This document shows positions 18,584-27,940 of a DNA stretch of 64,000 nucleotides, piece by piece. Each line of letters begins with the position of its first letter. Position 1 is the first letter of the stretch. The position numbers and the translations under genes were made by a program. The stretch comes from Actinomycetospora lutea (GTDB taxonomy: Bacteria; Actinomycetota; Actinomycetes; Mycobacteriales; Pseudonocardiaceae): NCBI RefSeq assembly GCF_028737205.1, contig NZ_JAQZAL010000006.1:124001-188000 (forward strand), in the 5' to 3' direction. The notes under the pieces were generated by a model that did not search any database, was not told where the DNA came from, and saw only the letters and a list, made by a program, of their open reading frames with translations.

Positions 18584-21500
18584 CCACCACCCCCCGCCCG
18601 CTCTCCGAGGTCCCCGGTCCGAAGCCGCTGCCGGTCATCGGCAACGCGCGCGACATCGACACGCACCGGCTGATCCAGAGCATCATGGAGCTGGCCGACC
18701 GGTACGGCCCGATCTTCCAGCTGCACACGCCCGGCGGCACGACGTTCGTCGTCTCCGGCCTGGAGATGGTCCAGGACCTCTGCGACGACGCCCGCTTCGA
18801 CAAGCTCGTCGGCACCGGCCAGCGCGAGATCCGCAAGACCCACACCAGCGCCGGCCTGTTCACCGCCGACACCGCCGACCCGCTGTGGAAGTCCGCGCAC
18901 GACATCCTGCTGCCGAGCTTCTCGACCTGGGCGATGAAGGGCTACCTCGACCCGATGGTCGACATCGCCCAGCAGCTGATGCTCAAGTGGGAGCGGCTCA
19001 ACCCCGACGAGCCGATCGACGTGGCGGGCGACATGACCCGGCTGACGCTCGACACCATCGCGCTGTGCGGCTTCGGCTACCGCTTCAACTCCTTCTACCG
19101 CGACACCCAGCACCCCTTCGTCGAGGCGATGATGGAGTCGCTCTCGGAGAGCCTCAAGCGCCAGCAGATGCTCCCGATCCAGATCAAGATGCGCCGGGGC
19201 GCCCAGCAGCGCTTCCTCGCGAACGCGAAGTTCATGGACGACACGATCGACAAGATCGTCAAGGAGCGGCGGGCGTCCGGGGATCCCGGCAGCGACCTGC
19301 TCGGGCACATGCTGGTCGGCACCGACAAGCAGGGCAACACGCTGCCCGACCACAACATCGTCGCCCAGTGCGGCACCTTCCTCATCGCCGGTCACGAGAC
19401 CACGAGCGGTCTCCTGTCGTTCGCGATCGCCTACCTGCTCAAGAATCCCGACGTCGTCGCCCGCGCCCAGGAGGAGGTCGACCGCGTGCTGGGCACCGAC
19501 CCGTCCGCGGCGCCGACCGTGGCCCAGGTCGGCCGGCTCACCTACGTCCGCCAGATCCTCGACGAGACGCTGCGACTCTGGCCGACGGCGCCCGCGTTCA
19601 CGCGCCAGGCCCGGAACCCGGGCGAGACCGTCGGCGGCTACGGCCCCTTCGACCCGGGGACGGGGATCGTCGCGCTGACCCCGATGCTGCACCGGCTCCC
19701 GGAGGTCTGGGGCGCCGATGCCCGGGAGTTCAACCCCGACCACATGGCCCCGGAGCGCCTCGACGCGCTGCCCCCGAACGCCTACCGGCCCTTCGGCTCC
19801 GGGCAGCGGGCGTGCATCGGCCGGCAGTTCGCCCTGCAGGAGGCCGTGCTCGTGCTCGGGATGGTCCTGCAGCGCTTCGACCTCGTCGACCACGCGAACT
19901 ACGAGCTGAAGATCAAGGAGTCGCTGACCATCAAGCCCGAGGGCCTGACGATCACCGTCCGGCCCCGGGAAGGACGCACGTGGGGGTCGGCGGCGCGCCC
20001 CGCGGCGGTGGCGGCCGCCGAGCCGCGTCCCGCGGCGTTGCCGGTCACGCCCGCGGACCGGCACGGCACGCCGCTGCTGGTGCTGTTCGGTTCCAACCTC
20101 GGCGCGGCCGAGGACCTCGCCACCCGCGTCGCCCGCGATGCCACGGACCGCGGGTACACCGCGCGGACCGCCGCGCTCGACGAGGCGGTCGGCGAGCTGC
20201 CGACCGAGGGCGCCGTGGTCGTCGTGACCTCCTCCTACAACGGCGAGCCCCCGGACAACGCCGGGAAGTTCTGCGCCTGGCTCGACTCCGCCGCCGCGTC
20301 GGCGACCGGGGTGCGGTTCACCGTCTTCGGCTGCGGCAACCGCGACTGGGCCGCGACCTACCAGGCCGTGCCGACCCGCGTGGACGCCGGCCTCGAGGCC
20401 CGGGGCGGGACGCGCGTGTACCCGCGCGGCGAGGGTGACGCCCGCGGCGACTTCGACGCGCAGTTCGAGGACTGGTACGGCGGGCTGTGGGGCGCGCTGG
20501 GCGCGGCGCTGGGCCTCGAGGCGTCGGCGACCGCGACGGCCGGGGGCGGCCCGCGGCTGGCGGTGGCGCTCGAGCAGCGCCGGACCGCGAGCCCGGTGCT
20601 GCAGTCCTATCGGGGACAGGCGGCGACGGTGCGCATCAACCGCGAGCTCACCGCCCGCGCGGGCACGCCGGGCGGGCGCTCGGTGCGCCACCTCGAGATC
20701 GCCATGCCCACCGGCACGACCTACGGCACGGGCGACCACCTCGGTGTCCTGCCGCGCAACCCGATGTCGCTGGTCAACCGCGTCATCCGGCGCTTCGGCC
20801 TCGACGGCGGCCAGTTCGCGACGCTGACGGCGGGCGGCAGCGCGCCGACCCACCTGCCCGTCGGCGAGCCCTACCCGCTGCTCGCGATCCTCGCCGGCTG
20901 CGTCGAGCTGCAGGACGTGGCGAGCCGCGCCGGGCTCGCGGCGATGGCGGCGGCGATGCCGGAGGGGACGGCCCGCGACGGGCTCGCCGCCCTCGCCGGC
21001 ACCGACGACGAGGCGAAGGCGCAGTACCGGGAGCGGATCGCGAAGCCGCGCCGCACGCTGCTCGAGCTGCTCGAGGCGCACCCCGACTGCGCGCTGACCT
21101 TCGCGGACTTCCTCGACCTCCTGCCCCCGCTGCGCCCGCGCTTCTACTCGATCTCCTCGTCGCCGCAGGCGTCGTCGGACGTCGCGCTGACGGTCGGGGT
21201 GCTCGAGGGCCCGGCCCGCGCGGGCGACGGGTCGACCTTCCGCGGCGTGTGCTCCGGGCACCTCGACGAGGTCCCCGAGGGCGGCACGGTGTTCACGTTC
21301 GTGCGCAGCCCCAGCATCGCGTTCCGCCCGCCGGAGAACCCGCACATCCCGATGATCATGGTGGGTGCGGGGACGGGCATGGCGCCGTTCCGCGGGTTCC
21401 TGCAGGAGCGCGAGTCGCTGCGCGCCAAGGGCGTGCCGATCGCGCGGTCGCTGCTGTTCCTCGGCTGCCGCGACCCCGAGGACGACCTGCTCTACGCCGA

Positions 21501-21819
21501 CGAGCTCGCCGCGTTCGACAAGGCCGGCGTGGCGACCCTGTTCCCGGCGTACTCGCGGGTGTCGGGCTACCCGTACCGCTACGTCCAGCACGCGCTCGAG
21601 GGCGCGGCGGACGAGGTGTGGGCGGCGATGCAGCAGGACGCCGTGGTCTACGTGTGCGGCAACGCCTCGACCATGGCGCCCGGTGTGCGCGCGGCCCTGG
21701 TCGCGGTGTTCCGCGCGAAGACCGGCGCGGGCGAGGCCGACGGCGAGGCGTGGCTCGCCGGCCTGCGGGCCTCGAACCGCTACCTCGAGGACATCTGGGG
21801 CGAGACGGCGGTGGTGTAA
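18580..21819 (+). CDS. Self-sufficient cytochrome P450/NADPH-P450 reductase, CYP102 family
   Basis: A 1079-residue natural fusion closely resembling P450 BM3. The heme domain (about 1-460) has AGHETTSG at 270-277 (oxygen-activating Thr274), the ExxR motif in DETLRLWP, and the heme loop FGSGQRACIG with ligand Cys412. The linker is Ala/Pro-rich. The FMN domain (about 500-645) starts LLVLFGSNLGAAEDLATRVA; the FAD/NADPH domain (about 690-1079) shows RFYSISSSPQ, MVGAGTGMAPFRGFLQER and YVCGNASTMAPGV, and ends at EDIWGETAVV with the conserved C-terminal Trp. CYP102 enzymes hydroxylate fatty acids near the omega end with NADPH and oxygen. Phe of GLFTAD matches the BM3 substrate-channel Phe87. The gene is coupled to the preceding membrane protein. 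Confidence 0.97.
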   Translation: MTTTPRPLSEVPGPKPLPVIGNARDIDTHRLIQSIMELADRYGPIFQLHTPGGTTFVVSGLEMVQDLCDDARFDKLVGTGQREIRKTHTSAGLFTADTADPLWKSAHDILLPSFSTWAMKGYLDPMVDIAQQLMLKWERLNPDEPIDVAGDMTRLTLDTIALCGFGYRFNSFYRDTQHPFVEAMMESLSESLKRQQMLPIQIKMRRGAQQRFLANAKFMDDTIDKIVKERRASGDPGSDLLGHMLVGTDKQGNTLPDHNIVAQCGTFLIAGHETTSGLLSFAIAYLLKNPDVVARAQEEVDRVLGTDPSAAPTVAQVGRLTYVRQILDETLRLWPTAPAFTRQARNPGETVGGYGPFDPGTGIVALTPMLHRLPEVWGADAREFNPDHMAPERLDALPPNAYRPFGSGQRACIGRQFALQEAVLVLGMVLQRFDLVDHANYELKIKESLTIKPEGLTITVRPREGRTWGSAARPAAVAAAEPRPAALPVTPADRHGTPLLVLFGSNLGAAEDLATRVARDATDRGYTARTAALDEAVGELPTEGAVVVVTSSYNGEPPDNAGKFCAWLDSAAASATGVRFTVFGCGNRDWAATYQAVPTRVDAGLEARGGTRVYPRGEGDARGDFDAQFEDWYGGLWGALGAALGLEASATATAGGGPRLAVALEQRRTASPVLQSYRGQAATVRINRELTARAGTPGGRSVRHLEIAMPTGTTYGTGDHLGVLPRNPMSLVNRVIRRFGLDGGQFATLTAGGSAPTHLPVGEPYPLLAILAGCVELQDVASRAGLAAMAAAMPEGTARDGLAALAGTDDEAKAQYRERIAKPRRTLLELLEAHPDCALTFADFLDLLPPLRPRFYSISSSPQASSDVALTVGVLEGPARAGDGSTFRGVCSGHLDEVPEGGTVFTFVRSPSIAFRPPENPHIPMIMVGAGTGMAPFRGFLQERESLRAKGVPIARSLLFLGCRDPEDDLLYADELAAFDKAGVATLFPAYSRVSGYPYRYVQHALEGAADEVWAAMQQDAVVYVCGNASTMAPGVRAALVAVFRAKTGAGEADGEAWLAGLRASNRYLEDIWGETAVV

Positions 21820-21837
21820 GCGCGGTGGCGGAACCGC

Positions 21838-21884
21838 GCGAAGGGCCCCTTCGGTCGACTGGTGCGACCGAAGGGGCCCTTCGC
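21838..21884. terminator. Bidirectional terminator between CYP102 and ptsH
   Basis: Perfect 20-base arms at 21838-21857 and 21865-21884 with a 7-base loop, 18 bases past the CYP102 stop and 37 bases past the convergent ptsH stop. Each arm is itself partly palindromic around GGGCCCC. Confidence 0.9.
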
Positions 21885-21921
21885 TCAACTCGGTGGTGCG
21901 GGTGGTGCGGTGCGGTGCGGG

Positions 21922-22194
21922 TCAGGCGTCGAGGTCCGTGGCGAGGAGCTCGGCGAGGGCGTCGACGCTGGCCCGGGCGTCCTGGTCGCCCGTGTCGGCG
22001 CTCAGGGTGATCTCCTGGCCGCCGCGGACGCCGAGCCCGAGCACCGAGAGCATGCTGCGCGCGTCGGCGGTGGAGCCCTCGGCGGTCCCGATGGTGACCT
22101 TGGCGGGCTGGGCGGCGGCGGCCTTGCAGAAGACCATCGCGGGGCGGGCGTGCAGCCCGATCGGGGTGGCGACGACGACCTGGCGCGTGATCAT
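21922..22194 (-). CDS. ptsH: Phosphocarrier protein HPr
   Basis: A 90-residue PTS phosphocarrier. It accepts phosphate from enzyme I on the His of GLHARPAMVFCKAA and passes it to EIIA. The region ARSMLSVLGLGVRGG corresponds to the Ser46 helix. The ATG at 22194 is chosen because AGGAGACC lies just upstream; an in-frame ATG at 22236 overlapping the fruA stop would add 14 residues and cannot be excluded. It is the last gene of the fructose PTS operon. Confidence 0.95.
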   Translation of the reverse strand: MITRQVVVATPIGLHARPAMVFCKAAAAQPAKVTIGTAEGSTADARSMLSVLGLGVRGGQEITLSADTGDQDARASVDALAELLATDLDA

Positions 22195-22232
22195 GACGGT
22201 CTCCTGGGCCGAGGGGGTGGCGTGCGGGGCGC

Positions 22233-23804
22233 TCATGCGGTGGCCCCGGCGTGGCTGGTCGCGGACGGGCTGGTCGCGGACGGGGTGCTCGCGGACGGGG
22301 TGCTCGGGGCGGCCTCGGCGGGCGCCTCCCCGAGGGCGACGGGGGTGCCGTCGTCACGGCGGCGGGCGACCGTCTTCAGCAGCAGGACCAGGGCGCACGC
22401 GACGAGCGTCCCGGCGACGACCGCCACGAGGAAGCCGAGCGGGTTGCCCATCAGCGGCACCACGAAGACACCGCCGTGCGGGGCGCGCAGGGTCGCGCCG
22501 AAGGCCATGGACAGGGCGCCGGTCACGGCGCCGCCGACCATGATCGAGGGGATGACGCGGAACGGGTCGGCCGCCGCGAAGGGGATCGCGCCCTCGGAGA
22601 TGAACGAGGCGCCGAGCAGCCAGGCGGCCCGGCCGTTCTCGCGCTCGGCCTGGGTGAACAGCGACCTGCGCACGACCGTGGCCAGCGCCATCGCCAGCGG
22701 GGGCACCATGCCGGCGGCCATGACCGCCGCCATGATCGTCAGCGCGGTGGGCGACGCCGTGGTGAGGCCGGCGACGGCGAAGGTGTAGGCCGCCTTGTTG
22801 ACCGGCCCGCCCATGTCGAAGCACATCATCAGCCCGAGCAGCAGGCCGAGCAGGATCGCGTTGGTGCCCGAGAGGCCGTTGAGCCAGGAGGTCAGGGCGT
22901 CGGTGGCCGCCGCGATGGGGCGCCCGACGACGACGAACATCAGCAGGCCGACGACCGCGGTGGACAGCAGTGGGATGACGACCACCGGCATGATCCCGGC
23001 CAGCGCCCGGGGCACGCGCCAGGTCTTGATCCACATGACCAGACCGCCGGCGGCGAAACCGGAGACGAGCCCGCCGAGGAAGCCGGCGCCGGTGGTGACC
23101 GCGATGGCGCCGCCGACGAAGCCGGGCACGAGCGCGGGCCGGTCGGCCATCGCGTAGGCGATGTAGCCGGAGAGGACCGGGACGAGGAAGTTGAACGCCG
23201 CCGACCCGATGCCGAAGGCGAGCGCGCCCCAGGCGGTGAGCGAGCCGACGTCGAAGCCGCCCTCGAGGATCGACTCGTAGAGCGGCGCGTCCTCGGGCAG
23301 GTTGATCTGGTAGCCGCCGAGGGCGAAGCCCAGGGCGATCAGCAGGCCGCCGGCGGCGACGAACGGGATGACGAAGCTGACGCCCGTCATGAGCCAGGCG
23401 CGGACCTTCGACGCGGCGCCCGGACCCGCCGGGGCCTTGGCGCCGGCGGGGGTGGCCGCGGTGCCGGCGGGGGCACCCGTGGTCGCGGGCGCCGGCGCGT
23501 TCGCGGCGGCCTCCTCGGCCTGGCTGATGAGCCCCGGCGCGCCGGAGATGGCCTTCTTGACCCCGACCTGCACGAGCGGCAGGTGGGCGAAGCGCTCCTT
23601 GTCGCGCACCTCGACGTCGGCGGCGAAGATCGCGGCGTCGGCCTCGGCGAGCTGGGTCCCGGTCAGGGGCGTCGAGCCGGCCGAACCCTGGGTCTCGACG
23701 ACGATCGAGTGCCCGGCCTCCTCCGCGGCGGCCTCGAGGGCCTCGGCGGCCATGTACGTGTGGGCGATGCCCGTCGGGCACGCGGTGACGGCGACGATCT
23801 TCAC
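22233..23804 (-). CDS. fruA: PTS fructose transporter subunit EIIBC
   Basis: A 523-residue membrane permease that imports and phosphorylates fructose to fructose-1-phosphate. The EIIB domain (about 1-100) carries the phosphorylated Cys in TACPTGIAHTYMAAEAL. An Ala/Pro linker (about 105-135) leads to EIIC with about eight or more membrane spans, including VSFVIPFVAAGGLLIALGFA and the GASFISEGAIPFAAADPF motif. Only one B domain is present, unlike the E. coli B'BC protein. The start overlaps the EIIA stop by 4 bases. Confidence 0.95.
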   Translation of the reverse strand: MKIVAVTACPTGIAHTYMAAEALEAAAEEAGHSIVVETQGSAGSTPLTGTQLAEADAAIFAADVEVRDKERFAHLPLVQVGVKKAISGAPGLISQAEEAAANAPAPATTGAPAGTAATPAGAKAPAGPGAASKVRAWLMTGVSFVIPFVAAGGLLIALGFALGGYQINLPEDAPLYESILEGGFDVGSLTAWGALAFGIGSAAFNFLVPVLSGYIAYAMADRPALVPGFVGGAIAVTTGAGFLGGLVSGFAAGGLVMWIKTWRVPRALAGIMPVVVIPLLSTAVVGLLMFVVVGRPIAAATDALTSWLNGLSGTNAILLGLLLGLMMCFDMGGPVNKAAYTFAVAGLTTASPTALTIMAAVMAAGMVPPLAMALATVVRRSLFTQAERENGRAAWLLGASFISEGAIPFAAADPFRVIPSIMVGGAVTGALSMAFGATLRAPHGGVFVVPLMGNPLGFLVAVVAGTLVACALVLLLKTVARRRDDGTPVALGEAPAEAAPSTPSASTPSATSPSATSHAGATA

Positions 23805-24259
23805 GCCGACACCTCCTTCGCGATGAAGTCGGCGGCCTCGGCCGCGTCGGTGGCGGACCGCAGGGTGTCCTTGAACGACTGCCGCACCAGGCGGCGGGCC
23901 AGCGCCGCGAGCACGGTCATGTGGGCGTCGCCGCCGCCCGCGGGCGCGGCGATGAGGAAGACGAGGTCGGCGGGGCCGTCCTCGGCGCCGAAGTCGACGC
24001 CGGCGCGGCTGCGGCCGAAGCCGAGGGTGGGTGCGGTGACCGCCTCGGAGCGGCAGTGCGGGATGCCGATGCCGCCCTCGAGGCCGGTCGGCATCTGGGC
24101 CTCGCGGGCCTCGATGTCGGCCAGGAACCGGTCGAGGTCGGTGACGCGGCCGGCGGCGACGAGCCGCTCGGCGAGCGAGCGCACGACGGCGGCGCGGTCG
24201 CCCGCGGGCAGGTCGAGGTCGACGAGGTCGGCGGTGATGAGGGCGGTGCTCGTGGTCAT
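23801..24259 (-). CDS. PTS fructose EIIA component
   Basis: A 152-residue cytoplasmic EIIA of the fructose/mannitol type. The phosphorylated His lies in GIGIPHCRS (about residue 70), followed by VFLIAAPAGGGDAHMTVLA. It relays phosphate from HPr to the EIIB cysteine. Here EIIA is a separate protein rather than fused to HPr or EIIBC. The ATG at 24259 overlaps the fruK stop by 4 bases. Confidence 0.94.
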   Translation of the reverse strand: MTTSTALITADLVDLDLPAGDRAAVVRSLAERLVAAGRVTDLDRFLADIEAREAQMPTGLEGGIGIPHCRSEAVTAPTLGFGRSRAGVDFGAEDGPADLVFLIAAPAGGGDAHMTVLAALARRLVRQSFKDTLRSATDAAEAADFIAKEVSA

Positions 24260-25233
24260 GATGCCTCTCCGGTGAGGTCGAGGGACTCCGGCGGCGCGGA
24301 CGCCGGTTTGACGGACGTGATGTCGACGTCGGCGGGGCCGGGCACCGCGGTGCCGGGCAGTCCGACGGCGGCGGCCCCGCAGGCCACCGCGTGCACCAGG
24401 GCGTCGGCCGGGGACGCGCCGGAGGTGCGGGCGAGCAGGTAGCCGGCCAGGGTCGAGTCGCCGGCCCCGACCGTGCTGCGGACCGCGGTGACGGGCTCGG
24501 CGGCGCAGTGCCAGGTGCCCTCCGCGGTGGCGACCAGGGCGCCCGCGGCGCCCATGCTGACCAGGACGGTCCCGACGCCCCCGGCGCGGATCTCGTCGGT
24601 GGCGGCGAGGACGTCGGCGAGGCGGGGCAGCGGGTGGCCGACGAGCTCGGCGAGCTCGGCGACGTTGGGCTTGACCAGGTCGGGGCACGCGGCGACCGCG
24701 GCGGCGAGCGCGGGCCCGCTGGTGTCCACGGCGACCCGGGTGCCGGGCCCGCCGCGGCGGGCTGCGGAGACGATGCGGGCGTGCAGGTCGTCCGGGGCGC
24801 CGCGGGGCACGCTGCCCGCGCTGACGACCCAGGCCGCCGGGGCGGCGTGCACGGCGACGGTGTCGACGAGGACGTCGACCTCGGTCGCGGCGAGCTCGAC
24901 GCCCGGCTCGTTGACCTTCGTCGTGGTCCCGTCGGGTTCCACGAGCGCGGTGTTGACCCGCGTGACGCCGCGCGCCGGCGTGCTCACCGGCTGGATGCCG
25001 GCTGCCCGCAGCAGCTCGGCGAGCTCCCCGGTGCCGCCCGGCATCACCGCGAGGGTCGGGTGCCCGAAGCGGGCCAGGACGCGCGAGACGTTGACGCCCT
25101 TGCCGCCGGGGTCGACGCGGTGAGCGGTGGCGCGCAGGACCGCGCCGCGGGTCAGCGCGGGGATCTCGACGGTGCGGTCGAGGCTGGGGTTCGGGGTGAC
25201 CGTGACGACGATGTCCCCCGCCGCCCCGCTCAC
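24256..25233 (-). CDS. fruK: 1-phosphofructokinase
   Basis: A 325-residue PfkB-family kinase that turns fructose-1-phosphate into fructose-1,6-bisphosphate. Visible are VTPNPSLDRTVEIP at the N-terminus, DPGGKGVNVSRVLARFG, and the C-terminal signature RSTVGAGDSTLAGYLLA with the catalytic Asp. The GTG at 25233 overlaps the deoR stop by 4 bases. The product enters glycolysis, linking the PTS to central metabolism. Confidence 0.95.
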   Translation of the reverse strand: MSGAAGDIVVTVTPNPSLDRTVEIPALTRGAVLRATAHRVDPGGKGVNVSRVLARFGHPTLAVMPGGTGELAELLRAAGIQPVSTPARGVTRVNTALVEPDGTTTKVNEPGVELAATEVDVLVDTVAVHAAPAAWVVSAGSVPRGAPDDLHARIVSAARRGGPGTRVAVDTSGPALAAAVAACPDLVKPNVAELAELVGHPLPRLADVLAATDEIRAGGVGTVLVSMGAAGALVATAEGTWHCAAEPVTAVRSTVGAGDSTLAGYLLARTSGASPADALVHAVACGAAAVGLPGTAVPGPADVDITSVKPASAPPESLDLTGEAS

Positions 25234-26000
25234 GCGATCACCAGCTCGGGACCCGCGGCCCGCAGCGCCTCGGGGGCCTCCGGGTGGGCGGCGGCCAGGC
25301 GGCCGTCGGTGATCAGCGTGTCGATCGCCTCGAGGGTCGCGAAGCGCGAGAACGAGTCGGCGCCGTACTTGCTGGCGTCGGCGACCACGATCGTGCGGGC
25401 CCCGGTGCGCACCATCGCGCCCTTGACCGCGGCCTCCGCGACGTCCGGGGTCGTGAGGCCCCGGTCGACCGAGAAGCCGTTGGTGCCGAGCACCGCGACG
25501 TCGACGTTGACGCTCTCGAGCGTCTGGAGGGCCCAGCGGTCGACCGCGGAGAGCGTCGTGCCGCGCACGCGGCCGCCGATCATGTGCACCGTGATGCGGT
25601 GCCGGCCGGCCAGCAGGGACGCGATCGGCAGCGCGTTGGTGACGACGGTGAGCTCGACGTCGTCGGGCAGCAGCGCGGCGATCCGGGCGGTGGTGGTGCC
25701 CGCGTCGAGCAGGATCGTCGACGCCTGCCCGAGCTCGGCGACCGCGGCCTTGGCGATGCGGTCCTTCTCCTCCTGGTGCGTGACGTCGCGCGCGGCGACG
25801 CCCGGCTCGACCTCGAGGCGACCCGCGGCGATGGCGCCGCCGTGCACCCGGTGCAGCAGGCCCTGGCGCTCGAGGGCGGTGAGGTCGCGGCGGATGGTCT
25901 CGGTGGTCACCCCGAGCTCCGCGGCGATCGCGGTGACCTCGAGGCGCCCGAGCTCCTGGGCCCGGCGGACAAGGAGCTGGTGACGCTCGGCGGCGTACAT
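25230..26000 (-). CDS. DeoR-family transcriptional regulator of fructose PTS
   Basis: A 256-residue repressor. The N-terminal helix-turn-helix reads VTAIAAELGVTTETIRRDLT (about 22-41), followed by the DeoR signature LERQGLLHRVHGGAIA. The C-terminal sugar-phosphate sensor domain contains LLDAGTTTARIAALL and VVADASKYGADSFSRF. It is the first gene of the fruK-EIIA-fruA-ptsH operon, with GGAGGTGATC just before its ATG, and faces ptsI. By analogy with FruR proteins it probably senses fructose-1-phosphate and controls both directions. Confidence 0.93.
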   Translation of the reverse strand: MYAAERHQLLVRRAQELGRLEVTAIAAELGVTTETIRRDLTALERQGLLHRVHGGAIAAGRLEVEPGVAARDVTHQEEKDRIAKAAVAELGQASTILLDAGTTTARIAALLPDDVELTVVTNALPIASLLAGRHRITVHMIGGRVRGTTLSAVDRWALQTLESVNVDVAVLGTNGFSVDRGLTTPDVAEAAVKGAMVRTGARTIVVADASKYGADSFSRFATLEAIDTLITDGRLAAAHPEAPEALRAAGPELVIA

Positions 26001-26208
26001 GCCCGATCACCTCCGTTCCATGTTGGCTTGGTTGGAAGTTTGTGGTTTTACCTGTGGACTGTCAAGGGGTTCGTCTCGTAGCGTTTCCGGCGGCGACACC
26101 GGGAGGGCGCGACGCCGCACCCCGGAGACCGCCGCAGGGACACCACGAAGAACCACACATCCGGACACGACCGGGCACAGCCGGGGGACACGGGAACGGG
26201 AGCCGACG
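26001..26208. promoter_or_regulatory. Divergent control region between deoR and ptsI
   Basis: 208 bases between divergent starts. Bases 26020-26055 are much richer in T and G than the rest of the window, with spaced repeats of GTTGG, GGTTGG and GTTTGTGG at roughly one helical turn. These could be DeoR-type operator half-sites covering the promoters. No exact -10/-35 pair is certain. Confidence 0.5.
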
Positions 26209-27936
26209 ATGAGCACGACCGAGACGCGCGAGCAGCAGGCCGGCACGCGAGGAGGGGACGGACCCCTGCGCGGGACCCCGGCGAGCCGGGGCGCCGCCGT
26301 GGGCCCCGTGGTGCGCGTCCCGGAGCCGCTCGGCGAGCCGGCCGCCGGCCCCGCGGTGCCCGCCGAGCGCCGCGAGGCCGAGGCCGCGCGCATCGCGCCG
26401 GCCGCGGCCGAGGTCGCCGCGCGCCTCATGGCGCTGGGCGGTCGGCCCGGGCTCGCCCCGGACGTGGCGAACGTGCTGTTCGCGACGTCGATGATGGCCG
26501 AGGACCCGGCGCTGCTCGACGCGGCGACCGCCCTGGTCCGCGAGCACGGCACCCCGCCCGCCCGCGCCGTGCACGAGGCCGCCGCCCGGTTCGTCGCCGC
26601 CCTGCAGGCGGCCGGTGGCTACATGGCCGAGCGGGCCGGCGACGTCGCCGACGTGCGCGACCGGCTCGTGGCCGAGCTGCTCGGCGTCCCCGCCCCGGGC
26701 GTGCCGCCGCTGGACGGCCCGTCCGTGCTCGTCGCCCGCGACCTCGCCCCCGCCGACACCGCGACCCTCGAGCCGGGCACCGCCCTCGCCCTGGTCACCG
26801 AGGAGGGCGGCCCGACCAGCCACACCGCGATCCTGGCCCGCTCGCTGGGCGTGCCCGCGGTCGTCGCGTGCCGCGGCGCCGCCGGGCTCGACGAGGGCAC
26901 GCTCGTGCGCGTCGACGGGACCGCCGGGACGGTGGCGGTCGTCCCGGCCGGGACCCCCGTCGGCGCCGACGTCGCGGCGGCCGGGCCCCGCGCCGTGACC
27001 GGCCCGGTCACCACCACCGACGGGCACCGCGTCGCCGTCGTCGCCAACATCGCCGAGGCCAAGGACGCCGAGCGCGCCGCCGAGGTCGGCGCCGAGGGCG
27101 TGGGCCTGCTGCGCACCGAGCTGACGTTCCTCTCGGCGACGACCGAGCCCACGGCGGCGGACCAGCGCGCCGGGTACGCGGCGACGATGGCCCCGCTCGC
27201 CGGCACCGCGGGTGTCCCGATCACCGCGCGCACCCTCGACGCAGGCGCCGACAAGCCCGTCCCGTTCCTGCACATGCCCCCCGAGCCCAACCCGGCGCTC
27301 GGCGTGCGCGGACAACGGGTGTTCGACCAGGGGACCGCCGATCACGACGGCGTGCTCGACCGCCAGCTCGCCGCCCTGGTCGGGGGCGCCGCCGACGCCG
27401 GGGTCCGGCTCAAGGTGATGGCGCCGATGATCGCCACGGCCGGCGAGGCCGCGCGGTTCGTCGCCCGCGCCCGTGCCGCCGGCGTCGACGAGGTCGGCGT
27501 GATGATCGAGGTCCCGGCCGCGGTGCTCGGGGCGCGCGAGCTGCTCGCCGAGGTCGACTTCGTCTCGGTCGGCACCAACGACCTCACCCAGTACCTCTTC
27601 GCCGCCGACCGCCAGTCGGGCGCGCTCGCCGGGCTCAACGACCCGTGGCAGCCCGCCCTGCTGCGCCTGCTCGACCAGCTCTGCCGCGAGGCGGTGGTGG
27701 CGGCCACCCCGGTCGGCGTCTGCGGGGAGGCGGCCGCGGACCCCGACCTCACCGTCGTGCTCGTGGGGCTCGGCGTGACGTCGCTGTCGGCCTCGCCGTC
27801 GGCGCTGCCCGCGGTCGCCGCCCGGATCGCCGCGCTCGACCTCGACACGTGCCGCCGGGCCGCGAGCGCCGCCCTCGCCGCTCCGGACGCCGAGGGCGCC
27901 CGGGCGGCCGTGCGGGCGGCGGCGGACGCGGGCTGA
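26209..27936 (+). CDS. ptsI: Phosphoenolpyruvate--protein phosphotransferase (PTS enzyme I)
   Basis: A 575-residue enzyme that takes phosphate from PEP and passes it to HPr. GGPTSHTAILARSLGVPAVV carries the active-site His (about 204). The C-terminal PEP-binding barrel shows GVGLLRTELTFLS, NPALGVRGQRVF and VSVGTNDLTQYLFAADRQSG with a conserved Cys in GVCGEAAADP. The ATG at 26209 is the first good family start. It ends four bases before the convergent rtcB gene. Divergence from the fructose operon implies shared control. Confidence 0.96.
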   Translation: MSTTETREQQAGTRGGDGPLRGTPASRGAAVGPVVRVPEPLGEPAAGPAVPAERREAEAARIAPAAAEVAARLMALGGRPGLAPDVANVLFATSMMAEDPALLDAATALVREHGTPPARAVHEAAARFVAALQAAGGYMAERAGDVADVRDRLVAELLGVPAPGVPPLDGPSVLVARDLAPADTATLEPGTALALVTEEGGPTSHTAILARSLGVPAVVACRGAAGLDEGTLVRVDGTAGTVAVVPAGTPVGADVAAAGPRAVTGPVTTTDGHRVAVVANIAEAKDAERAAEVGAEGVGLLRTELTFLSATTEPTAADQRAGYAATMAPLAGTAGVPITARTLDAGADKPVPFLHMPPEPNPALGVRGQRVFDQGTADHDGVLDRQLAALVGGAADAGVRLKVMAPMIATAGEAARFVARARAAGVDEVGVMIEVPAAVLGARELLAEVDFVSVGTNDLTQYLFAADRQSGALAGLNDPWQPALLRLLDQLCREAVVAATPVGVCGEAAADPDLTVVLVGLGVTSLSASPSALPAVAARIAALDLDTCRRAASAALAAPDAEGARAAVRAAADAG

Positions 27937-27940
27937 GCGT

